NCBI RefSeq assembly: GCF_000411975.1 | Contig: NZ_ASXG01000092.1 | Coordinates: forward strand, 24,334-88,333 | Direction: 5' to 3' | Length of the DNA: 64,000 nucleotides | DNA from: Amycolatopsis orientalis DSM 43388 | GTDB lineage: Bacteria; Actinomycetota; Actinomycetes; Mycobacteriales; Pseudonocardiaceae | Shown: one piece after another, positions 8,395 to 16,860 of the stretch | Numbering within the stretch: the stretch's first letter is position 1 | How the letters are laid out: each line of letters opens with the position of its first letter | Notes under the pieces: generated by a model | Told to the model about the DNA's origin: nothing | What the model saw: only the letters and a program-made list of their open reading frames with translations | The model's database searches: none | Program-made: the position numbers and the translations under genes

Positions 8395-8916
8395 ATGCCA
8401 CGCACCTCGCCCGCGCCGGTCCTGCGTCCGGCGGAGCCGGCCGACCTGCCCCGCATCGCCGCCGCGTGGGAAGCCGCCTGGCTCGACGGGCACCGCGGCC
8501 GCGTGCCGGACGAACTCATGGCAGCACGCGATTCCCGGCACTTCACCACCTTCGCGGCCGACCACCTGAGCACCACCGTGGTCGCCACCGACGGCGGGAC
8601 GAACCTGCTCGGACTGGTCATCGTCGGAACCGGCGACGGAGAGGTGATCCAACTCGCCGTGGACCGGGCCGCGCGAGGCGCCGGTGTCGGGTCCGCCCTG
8701 CTCCACGCCGCCGAACGGATGATCGCGAAAACAAACCAGGAAGCGTGGCTGGCTGTGGTCCCCGCCAACACGACCGCCCGACGCCTCTACGAACGAGCCG
8801 GCTGGCACGACGCCGGACCGGTCCTGCACCGAGCCCCGACCCGGCAGGGCACCGTGCCCGTTCCGGTGCACCGCTACGTCAAAACCGTTCGCCCCGGCGC
8901 AGCGGACAACCCGTAA
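8395..8916 (+). CDS. GNAT-family N-acetyltransferase
   Basis: A 173-residue acetyl-CoA-dependent acyltransferase fold: N-terminal LRPAEPADLPRIAAAW, central strand with IQLAVDRAARGAGVGSALLHAAE, which is the acetyl-CoA pyrophosphate loop (R-x-x-G-x-G-x-A type, here RGAGVG), and the late NTTARRLYERAGW motif typical of GNATs. ATG 8395 has GGAAGG about 8 bases upstream. Acceptor substrate unknown; small-molecule or aminoglycoside-type targets are equally possible. Divergent from the CGNR regulator. Confidence 0.88.
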   Translation: MPRTSPAPVLRPAEPADLPRIAAAWEAAWLDGHRGRVPDELMAARDSRHFTTFAADHLSTTVVATDGGTNLLGLVIVGTGDGEVIQLAVDRAARGAGVGSALLHAAERMIAKTNQEAWLAVVPANTTARRLYERAGWHDAGPVLHRAPTRQGTVPVPVHRYVKTVRPGAADNP

Positions 8917-9167
8917 GCCGCGACAGCAGCCGTGCCGGCCATCAGCGGGAAGTCCGCATCGATCCAAGCGGCCTTGGACAACCTGGAAGGCGGGTGCGCT
9001 GAAGCGGTATCGCCGAGCCGTTCCCCTCGCTGGGGGCGGACTGCCCTGCCCTAGCGGCACCGACGCCGATCGGTCGCCCCTCGGAACCCGGCCTTCACTC
9101 TCCTGCAACGGGTTTGCCCGGCAGGCGTCGCGCCGTCCCCGCCCGCCGATGTCTCAGCAAGCTCTTG

Positions 9168-10331
9168 CTATCCGCGGAGACTCCTCAGCCCGGTGCAGAT
9201 TTCGCTGATCAGGATCTCGGGCTGTTCGAGAGCCGGAAAATGTCCGCCCTTGCTGGCCTCGCCGTAGTGGATCAAATTGCAATAGGTGTCTTCGATCCAG
9301 CTTCGCGGCAGGCGCGGAATGTCTCGCGGGAACACGGTCACCGCGACCGGCAGGGTCAGTTTCGGGCCGGCCATGCTGGCCGATCGGTTCTCCCAGTAGA
9401 TGCGGGCGGACGACGCGGCGCTGTTGGTGAACCAGTAGAGCGATATCGCGTCCAGCATGTCGTCGATGCGGAGCGCGTCCTCGGCGAGGCCGCGGTTGTC
9501 CGTCTTGGACTGGAACTTTTCGTAGATCCAGGCTGCCTGGCCGGCCGGGGAATCCGCCAGGGCGAATCCGACGGTCTCCGGTTTCGTGCCTTGAAGGTGG
9601 TTCGATCCGCCGAGTTCGCCGGTGTAGCGGGCGAGTCCGTCTACGGCCTCGCGCTCGTCGGGAGACAGCGTTTCCGGGATTTGCGCGGGAAAAGCGTAGG
9701 GGGTGTTCAAGTGAATTCCGAGCAGCCCCTCGGGTCGCATGGCGCCGAGAGCGGTGGTCACGACCGAACCCCAGTCACCGCCTTGCGCCGCCCACTTGTC
9801 GTAGCCGAGACGCCGCATCAGTTCCGCCCATGCGGCGGCGATGCGCGACACCGTCCAGCCCGTTGCGGCCGGCTTGCCGGAGAACCCGAATCCGGGCAGG
9901 GACGGAATGACGACGTCAAAGGAATCTTCGACGGCGCCGCCGAACGCGACCGGGTCGGTGAGCGGGCCGATCAGGTTCAGGAATTCGGCGATCGAGCCCG
10001 GCCATCCGTGGGTGAGGATCAGCGGCAGCGCGTCCGGATTCTTGGACCGGACGTGGACGAAGTGGATGTCCAGCCCGTCGATCGCAGTGAGGAATTGGGG
10101 GAAGCGATTGAGCTCCGACTCGAACCGGCGCCAGTCGTAGTGTCGTTCCCAATAGGCGACGAGCGATCGGGCGTTCTCCACGCGGACGCCTTGCGACCAG
10201 TCGGGGACCGTTTCCGGATCCGGCCAGCGAGTCCGGGCCAGCCGCTGCTTGAGGTCCGCGATCGCGGCGTCCGGGAGCGCGACGCGGAACGGGCGGACCA
10301 GGTCCGATGGCGCGGCGGCCGGTGCGGTCAT
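9168..10331 (-). CDS. Epoxide hydrolase (alpha/beta hydrolase with EHN domain)
   Basis: A 387-residue protein. Residues about 10-115 are the epoxide-hydrolase N-terminal lid domain (DLKQRLARTRWPDPE, DWRRFESELNRFPQF) and the rest is the alpha/beta hydrolase core. Catalytic signs: oxyanion motif HGWPGS at 108-113, nucleophile D186 in QGGDWGS, and a C-terminal His in KGGHFPALEQPE. The reaction is hydrolysis of an epoxide to a diol in the cytoplasm. ATG 10331 has a GAGGAG ribosome site. Transcribed divergently from a TetR regulator whose operators cover its promoter, so it is the likely induced target. Confidence 0.9.
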   Translation of the reverse strand: MTAPAAAPSDLVRPFRVALPDAAIADLKQRLARTRWPDPETVPDWSQGVRVENARSLVAYWERHYDWRRFESELNRFPQFLTAIDGLDIHFVHVRSKNPDALPLILTHGWPGSIAEFLNLIGPLTDPVAFGGAVEDSFDVVIPSLPGFGFSGKPAATGWTVSRIAAAWAELMRRLGYDKWAAQGGDWGSVVTTALGAMRPEGLLGIHLNTPYAFPAQIPETLSPDEREAVDGLARYTGELGGSNHLQGTKPETVGFALADSPAGQAAWIYEKFQSKTDNRGLAEDALRIDDMLDAISLYWFTNSAASSARIYWENRSASMAGPKLTLPVAVTVFPRDIPRLPRSWIEDTYCNLIHYGEASKGGHFPALEQPEILISEICTGLRSLRG

Positions 10332-10367
10332 CGTCCGGTTCTCCTCGGGTCGTGGTGCTGCAACCTG

Positions 10368-10387
10368 TTTGCACACCCATGTGCAAA
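10368..10387. promoter_or_regulatory. TetR operator 1 (proximal to epoxide hydrolase)
   Basis: Arms TTTGCACA (10368-10375) and TGTGCAAA (10380-10387), four-base centre. Same half-site core (TTGCACA) as the second operator. Confidence 0.7.
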
Positions 10388-10393
10388 GCTACG

Positions 10394-10417
10394 CGATTGC
10401 ACACCGGTGTGCAATCG
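10394..10417. promoter_or_regulatory. TetR operator 2, perfect 24-bp palindrome
   Basis: Perfect dyad with arm CGATTGCACACC (10394-10405) and its complement to 10417. It is centred 26 bases from operator 1. A perfect palindrome of this length between a tetR gene and its divergent neighbour is strong evidence for a TetR dimer site. Confidence 0.85.
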
Positions 10418-10453
10418 TAGAATGACCCGAATGGAGACCTCGGGACGTGCGGC

Positions 10454-11035
10454 ATGAAGGACACGCGGGAACGGATCCTCGACGTCGCGCTCGAGATCCT
10501 CGGGAAGAACCCGGACGCGAGCATGGGCGACGTCGCCTCCGCGGCCGGCGTGGTCCGCCGCACCGTCTACGGCTACTTCCCTTCCCGGGCCGACCTCGTG
10601 GCGGCACTCACGCAGCGGGCCGTGAGCGAGATCGCCGCCGTACTGGCCGAGATCACCGCCGCCCACGAAGCGGCCGACCAGGCGTGGGCCGGGTTCATCG
10701 CCCGCCTCTGGCCGTTGGCGCACCGTTACCGGGTGCTGGTGGCGCTTCGCCGCGGCGAGTACGGAGAGGAGATCCACTCCATCCTCGGACCGGTCGAGAA
10801 GATGCTCGCCGAACTCGTGGAACGAGGCCAGGACAGCGAACTGTTCGGCAAGCACCTTCCCGCGGACGTGCTCAGCGAGGTCGCCTACGCCGCCGTGTTC
10901 GCCATCGCGGACAACGACCTGTCGCGGGGAACGCTCGGCGTCGGCGCGGCGACCGTGACGAGCCTGCTCATGTTGGGCGTTCCCGAAGCGCGGGCGAAAT
11001 TCCTCGCGGACAGCCCGCACACGCGGAGCGGCTGA
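10454..11035 (+). CDS. TetR-family transcriptional repressor
   Basis: A 193-residue regulator. The N-terminal HTH is clear: RERILDVALEILGKNP, MGDVASAAGVVRRTVYGYFPSRADLVAAL (recognition helix followed by the Y-x-Y-F tetR signature). The helical ligand-binding domain follows. It is divergent from the epoxide hydrolase with two matching palindromes in the 122-base gap, so it most likely represses both genes and responds to the hydrolase substrate or a related lipophilic compound. ATG 10454 begins MKDTRERIL, the normal N-terminus for the family. Confidence 0.9.
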   Translation: MKDTRERILDVALEILGKNPDASMGDVASAAGVVRRTVYGYFPSRADLVAALTQRAVSEIAAVLAEITAAHEAADQAWAGFIARLWPLAHRYRVLVALRRGEYGEEIHSILGPVEKMLAELVERGQDSELFGKHLPADVLSEVAYAAVFAIADNDLSRGTLGVGAATVTSLLMLGVPEARAKFLADSPHTRSG

Positions 11036-11179
11036 ACACCCCCGCGGCCGCGTTCGACCGGGCACTGCCGGGCAACTTCGCCCGATCCCGCGCTTCCCGT
11101 CGATCCCACGACAACGGATTCCGGCGCAGGCGACCCCGTTCGCCACCGCTGGCCCGGCGCGGGCGCCTAGACTTCGGCC

Positions 11180-11860
11180 ATGGTCCAGGGCGAACCGCGT
11201 ATCCTCGTCGTCGAGGACGCCGAAGCGATCCGGCTTTCGGTGGAAGTCGCGTTGCGAGCGGCGGGGTTCGCGGTGCGGGCGCTGCCCGACGGCGAACAGC
11301 TCGAGGCGGAACTAGCCCGTTTCCGGCCCGATCTGGTCGTCCTCGACGTGCTGCTGCCCGGGCGCGACGGGTTCGCGCTGCTGCGGGTCGTCCGACGGAA
11401 TTGCGCGGCAGGAGTCGTCATGCTCACCGCGCGGGACGGCGTCGAGGACCGGCTTCGCGGGCTCGGCGAAGGCGCGGACGACTACCTCGTGAAGCCGTTT
11501 GTGCTGGCCGAACTGGTCGCGCGGGTCACCGCGGTGCTGCGCCGGACCGGTCGTGCGCAGCCGGCGGTCGAGATCGGCGATCTGGTGGTGGACCTGGACG
11601 CCGGGCTCGCGCTTTACCGCGGCGAACAGGTCGAGCTGACGGTCACCGAGTGGAAGCTGCTGGCGTATCTCGCCGCGCACCGCGACCGGGTGATCGGGAA
11701 GGCCCAGATCCTGAGCGCGGTGTGGGGCTACGACGAGTACAGCGCGAATCTCGTCGAGGTCAATGTCAGCACGCTGCGGCGGAAACTCGAAGCGCACGGC
11801 CCGCGACTGCTGCACACCGTGCGCGGCCAAGGCTACGTCCTGCGCGGGGACAGTCCGTGA
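11180..11860 (+). CDS. OmpR/PhoB-family response regulator
   Basis: A 226-residue two-component regulator. Receiver domain at about 7-120 with acidic pocket E12/D13, phosphoacceptor D56 (LVVLDVLLPG), the conserved T (MLTARD) and K in YLVKPF. The C-terminal winged helix (about 130-224) ends with the typical VRGQGYVLR. The stop overlaps the kinase start as GTGA (11857-11860), so the pair is co-translated. Signal and target genes are not evident from the neighbourhood. Confidence 0.93.
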   Translation: MVQGEPRILVVEDAEAIRLSVEVALRAAGFAVRALPDGEQLEAELARFRPDLVVLDVLLPGRDGFALLRVVRRNCAAGVVMLTARDGVEDRLRGLGEGADDYLVKPFVLAELVARVTAVLRRTGRAQPAVEIGDLVVDLDAGLALYRGEQVELTVTEWKLLAYLAAHRDRVIGKAQILSAVWGYDEYSANLVEVNVSTLRRKLEAHGPRLLHTVRGQGYVLRGDSP

Positions 11861-13170
11861 GCCGGATGAAGACGGGCTCGCTGTACCGCCGGGTCACCGT
11901 CACCTCGCTGCTCGTGCTGATCGCGGTCCTCGCGCTCGTCGGGTTCGTCGTGTTCGCGGTGTTCCGCACGCAGGCCGAACAGGACGTGAACCGGGTGCTG
12001 GCCGGGCGGGTCCAGCTCGCGCAGCAGCTCGCCCGGCAGAACGTCAGCCCGGCCAGCCTGTTGCGCCGGGTCGAGACGACCGGCGTGCACGGGCGGCTGG
12101 CGTTGCCGGACGGCACGGTCGTCGGGGAACCGGTCCCGCCGGCCGGATCGCGGCTGAAGCAGGTCAAGGCGACGCTGACCGGTCCGCCGCGGATCGACGG
12201 CGCGAAGCTGACCCTGATCGCGGACGATTCGATCGTGGCCGGGGCAGAGGAACGGCTCGGCAGGCTGCTGCTGATCACCGGGCTCGCTGCGATCGTCGCC
12301 ACCGCGCTTTTGCTGCTGGTCGGCGTCCGGCTGGCGCTGGCACCGCTGGACGCGATGACCCGGCTCGCCCGTTCGATCGTGTCCGGCGGCCGCGGCGGCC
12401 GATTGACGCCCACCCGGACCAGCACCGAACTCGGCCGCGCGGCGGAAGCGTTCGACGCGGCGCTCGACGCGCTGGAGGGCGCCGAGCGGACCGCGCGGGC
12501 GTCCGAGGAGCGGACGCGCCAGTTCGTCGCCGACGCCGCGCACGAGTTGCGGACGCCGATCGCCGGGGTTCAGGCGGCGGCGGAGGCACTGGTGCAGGCC
12601 TCCGGCGACCCCGAGCACACCGCGCAGCTTCAACTGCTGCTGGCCCGCGAGGCGCGACGGGCCGGGAAACTGGTCAGCGACCTGCTGGACCTCGCCCGCC
12701 TCGACGCCGGTGCCGAGATCGCCCGCGAACCGGTCTCGCTGCTCGCGCTGGCCCGCGCGCAAGCCGACCGGATCGCCGTGCTGGCACCGGAAATCCGGGT
12801 CGAAGTGTCCGGATTGGACACTGTCGTCCGCGGCGACGCGGACCGGCTCACCCAGATCCTGGCCAACGTGGCCGACAACGCGGTGCGCGCGATGCACGGA
12901 CAGGGCAGCCTCGCCCTGGACGTCACCGCGGACGGATGCACGGTGACCGACTCCGGACCCGGCGTCCCCGCACCGGACCGGGAACGGATCTTCGACCGGC
13001 TGGTCCGGCTCGACGACGCCCGCGGCCGCGACACCGGCGGGTCCGGCCTCGGACTGCCCATCGCGCGCGGCTTCGCGCGAGCGCACGGCGGCGACCTCCG
13101 GTGCGTCGAAGGCCCCGGCGGCGGCGCGCGGTTCGTCCTGTCCGGGCTGGAGCCGGTCCTAGGCGAGTAG
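11857..13170 (+). CDS. Sensor histidine kinase
   Basis: A 437-residue membrane kinase partnered with the upstream response regulator. TM1 about 15-36, a short extracellular sensor of about 95 residues, TM2 about 137-158, HAMP linker, HisKA with phosphorylated H229 in FVADAAHELRTPI, and HATPase_c with N box (NVADNAVRAM), DSGPGV and GGSGLGLPIA. This is the small-sensor EnvZ-like layout. GTG 11857 overlaps the regulator stop; ATG 11866 is an alternative. The last 12 bases overlap the convergent DUF1501 gene. Confidence 0.92.
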   Translation: MSRMKTGSLYRRVTVTSLLVLIAVLALVGFVVFAVFRTQAEQDVNRVLAGRVQLAQQLARQNVSPASLLRRVETTGVHGRLALPDGTVVGEPVPPAGSRLKQVKATLTGPPRIDGAKLTLIADDSIVAGAEERLGRLLLITGLAAIVATALLLLVGVRLALAPLDAMTRLARSIVSGGRGGRLTPTRTSTELGRAAEAFDAALDALEGAERTARASEERTRQFVADAAHELRTPIAGVQAAAEALVQASGDPEHTAQLQLLLAREARRAGKLVSDLLDLARLDAGAEIAREPVSLLALARAQADRIAVLAPEIRVEVSGLDTVVRGDADRLTQILANVADNAVRAMHGQGSLALDVTADGCTVTDSGPGVPAPDRERIFDRLVRLDDARGRDTGGSGLGLPIARGFARAHGGDLRCVEGPGGGARFVLSGLEPVLGE

Positions 13171-14388
13171 CCCCTCGAGGCGGCCGGAGTGGCCGGGCAG
13201 CACCCGGCCCGGGTCGGTGCCGAGCACCTGCGCCAGCAGGGTCGCGTAGACGTCGCGGAAATCGGTGGTTTCCTTCAGGTCCCCGTCGGCGAGGTCGGTC
13301 AGGCTCGGCTCATCGCCGTGGAATCCGCCGCGCACGCCGTTGCCGAGGACGAAAACCGGACCGGCGGTGCCGTGGTCGGTCCCCTCGCTGGCGTTCGCCG
13401 CTACCCGGCGGCCGAATTCCGAATACACCAGCACGACTGCCTGCTTGCCGCGGTCGGTGCGGCCGAGCCGCTGCACGAACGGCGTCAGCGCGCCGTCCAG
13501 CTCGGTGAGCAGCCGCTGCTGGGTGCCGCGTTCGTCGGCGTGCGTGTCGAAACCGCCCAGCGACACCGAATACGCGCGGGTCGGCACCCCGGCTTCGATC
13601 AGCCCGGCGACGACGTCGAGCTGCGCGGCCAGCGCACCGTCTTTGGCCTGGTGCGCGCCCTTGGCCTGATGCGCGCCCTTGGCCGGGTGCGCGGCCGCGC
13701 CCAGCACCTGCTCGGCGCGGTAGAGGTCGGCGATCGAACGCGCCGCCTTCGCCTGCCAGTAGCCCTCGCCGTGCTGTGCGCCGCCCAGTGCTTGAAAAGC
13801 CTTGCCCAGCGCGCCTTTCGGCACGGTCAGACCGCCGACCGGCATGGACGCCGCGGCGGTCTGCGCGCCCGCCAGCATCGGCGGGAGCACCGGCTCGACC
13901 GACAGCGCGCGCAGCGGATCGTCGCCGGACGCGTCCAGCCACCGGCCGAGCCAGCCGGTCGGCACCGGACTGTCCGGCGACGCGGTCTGCCAGATCGCCA
14001 TCGACCGGAAGTGGCTGTGATCCGGCTTCGGGTAGCCGACCCCGCGCACGATCGCCAGCTCCTTGTTGTCCCACAAGCCTTTCAGGCCTTTCAGGCCCGG
14101 GTTCAGGCCCAGTCCGTCGCCGAGGTCGAGGACTTCGTTCGGCTGGTACGCCAGCTCCGGCCGGGCGTTCTGGTAGGCGCGGTCGCCGGCGGGCACGACG
14201 GTGTTGAGTCCGTCGTTGCCGCCGTACAACGTCACGACGACCAGGACACCGTCCTTCGGGTCAAGCGGCGTCTGCTGGGCCGCCGACATCAGGTGTGTCC
14301 AGTCGACCTGGGTGGCACCGGCCGCGAGCGCACCGGCGGCCGTCACGCCGCTCGCGAACAGGAACCGCCGACGGGTCAATCTGTTCAT
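13159..14388 (-). CDS. DUF1501 secreted protein (Tat substrate)
   Basis: A 409-residue protein of the DUF1501 family (sulfatase/alkaline-phosphatase-like fold). The N-terminus TRRRFLFASGVTAAGALAAG has a twin-arginine signal, so export in the folded state is expected. Family landmarks: VTLYGGNDGLNTVVP near the N-terminus and SEFGRRVAANASEGTDHGTAGPVFVLG near the C-terminus. An AKGAHQAK-type repeat occurs twice at about residues 237-250. Always paired with DUF1800 in many bacteria; here it follows it by 6 bases. Biochemical role of the pair is not established. Overlaps the convergent kinase gene by 12 bases. Confidence 0.88.
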   Translation of the reverse strand: MNRLTRRRFLFASGVTAAGALAAGATQVDWTHLMSAAQQTPLDPKDGVLVVVTLYGGNDGLNTVVPAGDRAYQNARPELAYQPNEVLDLGDGLGLNPGLKGLKGLWDNKELAIVRGVGYPKPDHSHFRSMAIWQTASPDSPVPTGWLGRWLDASGDDPLRALSVEPVLPPMLAGAQTAAASMPVGGLTVPKGALGKAFQALGGAQHGEGYWQAKAARSIADLYRAEQVLGAAAHPAKGAHQAKGAHQAKDGALAAQLDVVAGLIEAGVPTRAYSVSLGGFDTHADERGTQQRLLTELDGALTPFVQRLGRTDRGKQAVVLVYSEFGRRVAANASEGTDHGTAGPVFVLGNGVRGGFHGDEPSLTDLADGDLKETTDFRDVYATLLAQVLGTDPGRVLPGHSGRLEGLLA

Positions 14389-14394
14389 GGTCTC

Positions 14395-15693
14395 CTACCC
14401 ACTCACCACGTACTCGGGCGCGCACGCCGCGATCGCCGCCAGCTGCCGAGGATCGTTCGCGACGCCGTTGAGGCACGCGCGCGTCCGCTCGGACCACCCG
14501 TCGACGCCCAGCAGGTCGCCCATCGCCGCCGGTTTGTCCTGCGCTTTCGCCACCGTGCCGAGGTCGGCGTGCTGCGCGACGAGCTGCGCCAGATGCAGCC
14601 GGGCGAGCCCGGCCGACGTCGTCAGCCACGCGCCGCCGGCCGCCCAGCCGCCGACGCTCGGTGGCTCGAACGGGACCTGGCCCATCCCCCGCAACCCGGT
14701 CAGCAACTGGGTGCCCGCCTTCGCGTCGAGCGCGGACGGACGCACTCCGAGCGCGCGCAGCAGGCCGCCGAGCCATTCCACCGGCTGCTTGACCAGGGAC
14801 GTCGCCGAGTCGTGGAACGCGTCCTCCTTGACCAGCGCGGTCAGCAAGGATCGGATGTCGCGGCCCGGCCCGTAGGCCGCGACCAGCCGGGCCAGCGCGT
14901 CCGCGCTCGGCGGCGTCGCCGAGACGAGCCGGAACCAGAGCCGGCCGACCACGTACGGCGCCGAGGAGGGCCGGGACAGCACGAGGTCCACGAACGAACC
15001 GGCGTCGAAATTCGCGGTCTGGCCGAGGATGGTCTTCGGCGTCGCGTCGTGGCGGCGCGCAGCCAGCCGGGCGACCGGGTTCTCGCGGGTCGCGGTCCAG
15101 CCGGTGAGCGCACGCGCGGCTTCGCGGACGTCGGTTTCGGTGTAATTCCCGACGCCGAGGGTGAACAGTTCCATGAACTCGCGTGCGAGGTTTTCGTTCG
15201 GCTTGCCGGCTTTGTTGCTGTTGCCGTCCAGCCACAGCAGCATCGCCGGGTCGACGATCATCGCGTGGGCGAGCTGGGTGAAGCTGCCCATGCCCAGCGT
15301 CCGCAAGGTCTGGTTCTGCGCGAGCATCAGCCGCGGACTGCGCACTTTCTGCTCGCTGGTCGCGAAATGCCCGTGCCAGAACCAGGTCAGCCGTTCGACC
15401 GCGGGGAGGTCCGCGGCCGCGATCCGGTCCAGCCACCACAGCACGGCATGCGAGGCTTGCGTCTGAAGCTGTTGCGCGGCTTGCTGTTTCGCCGTCTTGT
15501 CCGCTTTCGCCGGCCGCGGCGGCGGAGCGCCGACGTCCGGAAGCGGCGTCGCCTGCGCACCCGCGTCCGGCCCGGTCGCCAGCAGTCGCGCCGCGGTCGC
15601 GGCGAATCCGGCGTCGAGATCGCCCGGCCGGGGCCCGAACCCCAGCCGGTCGTGCAGCCGACGCACCGCCGCGCGCTCGGAAATGACCGCCAT
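14395..15693 (-). CDS. DUF1800 family protein
   Basis: A 432-residue DUF1800 protein (start MAVISERAAVRRLHDRLGFG). Family features visible: HDRLGFGPRPGDL early, LTWFWHGHFATS, NENLAREFMELFTLGVGNYTETDVREAARALTGW in the middle, and the C-terminal ADLGTVAKAQDK part. No signal peptide is obvious. First gene of a two-gene unit with DUF1501, 6 bases apart. The partner is exported, so the pair may act at the cell surface, but function is unknown. Longer upstream frames lack a ribosome site. Confidence 0.87.
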   Translation of the reverse strand: MAVISERAAVRRLHDRLGFGPRPGDLDAGFAATAARLLATGPDAGAQATPLPDVGAPPPRPAKADKTAKQQAAQQLQTQASHAVLWWLDRIAAADLPAVERLTWFWHGHFATSEQKVRSPRLMLAQNQTLRTLGMGSFTQLAHAMIVDPAMLLWLDGNSNKAGKPNENLAREFMELFTLGVGNYTETDVREAARALTGWTATRENPVARLAARRHDATPKTILGQTANFDAGSFVDLVLSRPSSAPYVVGRLWFRLVSATPPSADALARLVAAYGPGRDIRSLLTALVKEDAFHDSATSLVKQPVEWLGGLLRALGVRPSALDAKAGTQLLTGLRGMGQVPFEPPSVGGWAAGGAWLTTSAGLARLHLAQLVAQHADLGTVAKAQDKPAAMGDLLGVDGWSERTRACLNGVANDPRQLAAIAACAPEYVVSG

Positions 15694-15931
15694 GCCCCGA
15701 TCATCGGGAGCCGCGCGGCGGATCGCCAGCAGCGCGGGAGTTCCTTCAGCGGACCCACAGCTTCCAGCTCGGTCGTACCGTGGCTCGGGCCGGCTCCTCG
15801 CGCAGCCGTCGTACCGGATTCGGGCGGACACCGGGCAAAGGCGACCAATTCCGGCCCGGCGGCGCCTTCGTACGCGGCGGCTGCCGTGAAACGGGCCTCT
15901 CCGCAACCAGCATCATGCACAATCGCGGGCT

Positions 15932-16789
15932 ATGGCCCACCCCAAGGAACCGGCGTACCTCAAGCGGGCTCGCCGCCTGCTGACCGACCAGCAGTTCGCC
16001 GAGTTCTCCGCCCAGCGCCGGACCCCGCGGGGCGGCATGTTCACCACCCATCAGGTCCGGCCCCGGTTCTGGGCCTCGATCGGCAAGTTCCTGGCCATCG
16101 CCGGGCTCGCCGGGTTCTGCGCGGCGTTCCTCGCGACAGGCGCCGTCTCCGGCAGCTTCGTCGCCGTATTCGGCGGCGGCGGGATTCCCGGCACGGTCAC
16201 CGTCAACGAGTGTCGGCCCAGCGGACGGAGCACGACCTGCACCGGCACGTTCCATTCGGACCGGGCAACCGATCCGGTGGTCCTCCACGACGTCGTAGTG
16301 GAAGGCCCCGGGGTCGGCGCCGGCGCGGTGCTGTCGGCGCGGGCCAGCGGCTCGGACGCGAACCACGTCTACGCCGGCTGGACGCTGATCCCGCTGATCC
16401 CGCTGATCCCGCTGATCCCGCTGGCGATGTTCGTCACCGCGGCACTGGGGCTGCTCCGGCTGCTGCTGTTCTGGCCGGTCCGGGCCGCCATTCACGTGGT
16501 CCGCCCGGACATCTGGCCGTATTGGGTCAGCCATACCGACAACGGAACCAGCAGGGCGCCGAAGCCGATCCGCCTCTTCGACCGGGCCGGCGGGATCCTC
16601 ATGGCGATCGTCGGGCAGGCGTTCCTCGCGGCGCTCGCCGACGGCATCGGCGGGCTCTACGGGCTCGCTGGGCTCGGGCTGATCGAGGTCGCCGGTCTGG
16701 CACTGTTCCTGGTCCAGCGCCGCAAGACGCGCAGCGCGGTTCGCCGGACGCCCGGCGCCCCGAGGTCGTCGCCCGCGAGCCCAGGGTGA
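15932..16789 (+). CDS. Membrane protein with in-frame (LIP) repeat
   Basis: A 285-residue protein of unknown function. Cytoplasmic N-terminus (residues 1-45), TM at about 46-72, an external region of about 75 residues with two Cys (NECRPSG, STTCTG) that could form a disulphide, then a TM starting in the LIP repeat (about 150-182) and two further hydrophobic segments at about 222-262. The 9-base repeat encoding Leu-Ile-Pro lies at the entry to TM2. Similar architecture is seen in actinobacterial RDD-like or immunity-like small membrane proteins, but no family is assigned. Confidence 0.78.
   Translation: MAHPKEPAYLKRARRLLTDQQFAEFSAQRRTPRGGMFTTHQVRPRFWASIGKFLAIAGLAGFCAAFLATGAVSGSFVAVFGGGGIPGTVTVNECRPSGRSTTCTGTFHSDRATDPVVLHDVVVEGPGVGAGAVLSARASGSDANHVYAGWTLIPLIPLIPLIPLAMFVTAALGLLRLLLFWPVRAAIHVVRPDIWPYWVSHTDNGTSRAPKPIRLFDRAGGILMAIVGQAFLAALADGIGGLYGLAGLGLIEVAGLALFLVQRRKTRSAVRRTPGAPRSSPASPG
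16385..16420 (+). repeat. 9-bp tandem repeat, four copies
   Basis: Unit CTGATCCCG repeated exactly four times, followed by a further CTG, in frame in the membrane protein (codons 152-163, Leu-Ile-Pro x4). Copy-number change would alter the length of a membrane segment by three residues per unit without shifting the frame. Confidence 0.9.
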
Positions 16790-16860
16790 CGCGTGGGGCC
16801 GTCTCGGCGAAATGCGAAGGCGCACAAGGGCTTGGTGAACCGGATCGAGCGTGCGAGCGG

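Noticed and set aside
10447..13170. A 907-codon plus-strand frame covering TetR, response regulator and kinase
   Set aside because: Only the kinase part is real; the rest is Arg-rich shadow of the tetR and regulator genes in other frames.
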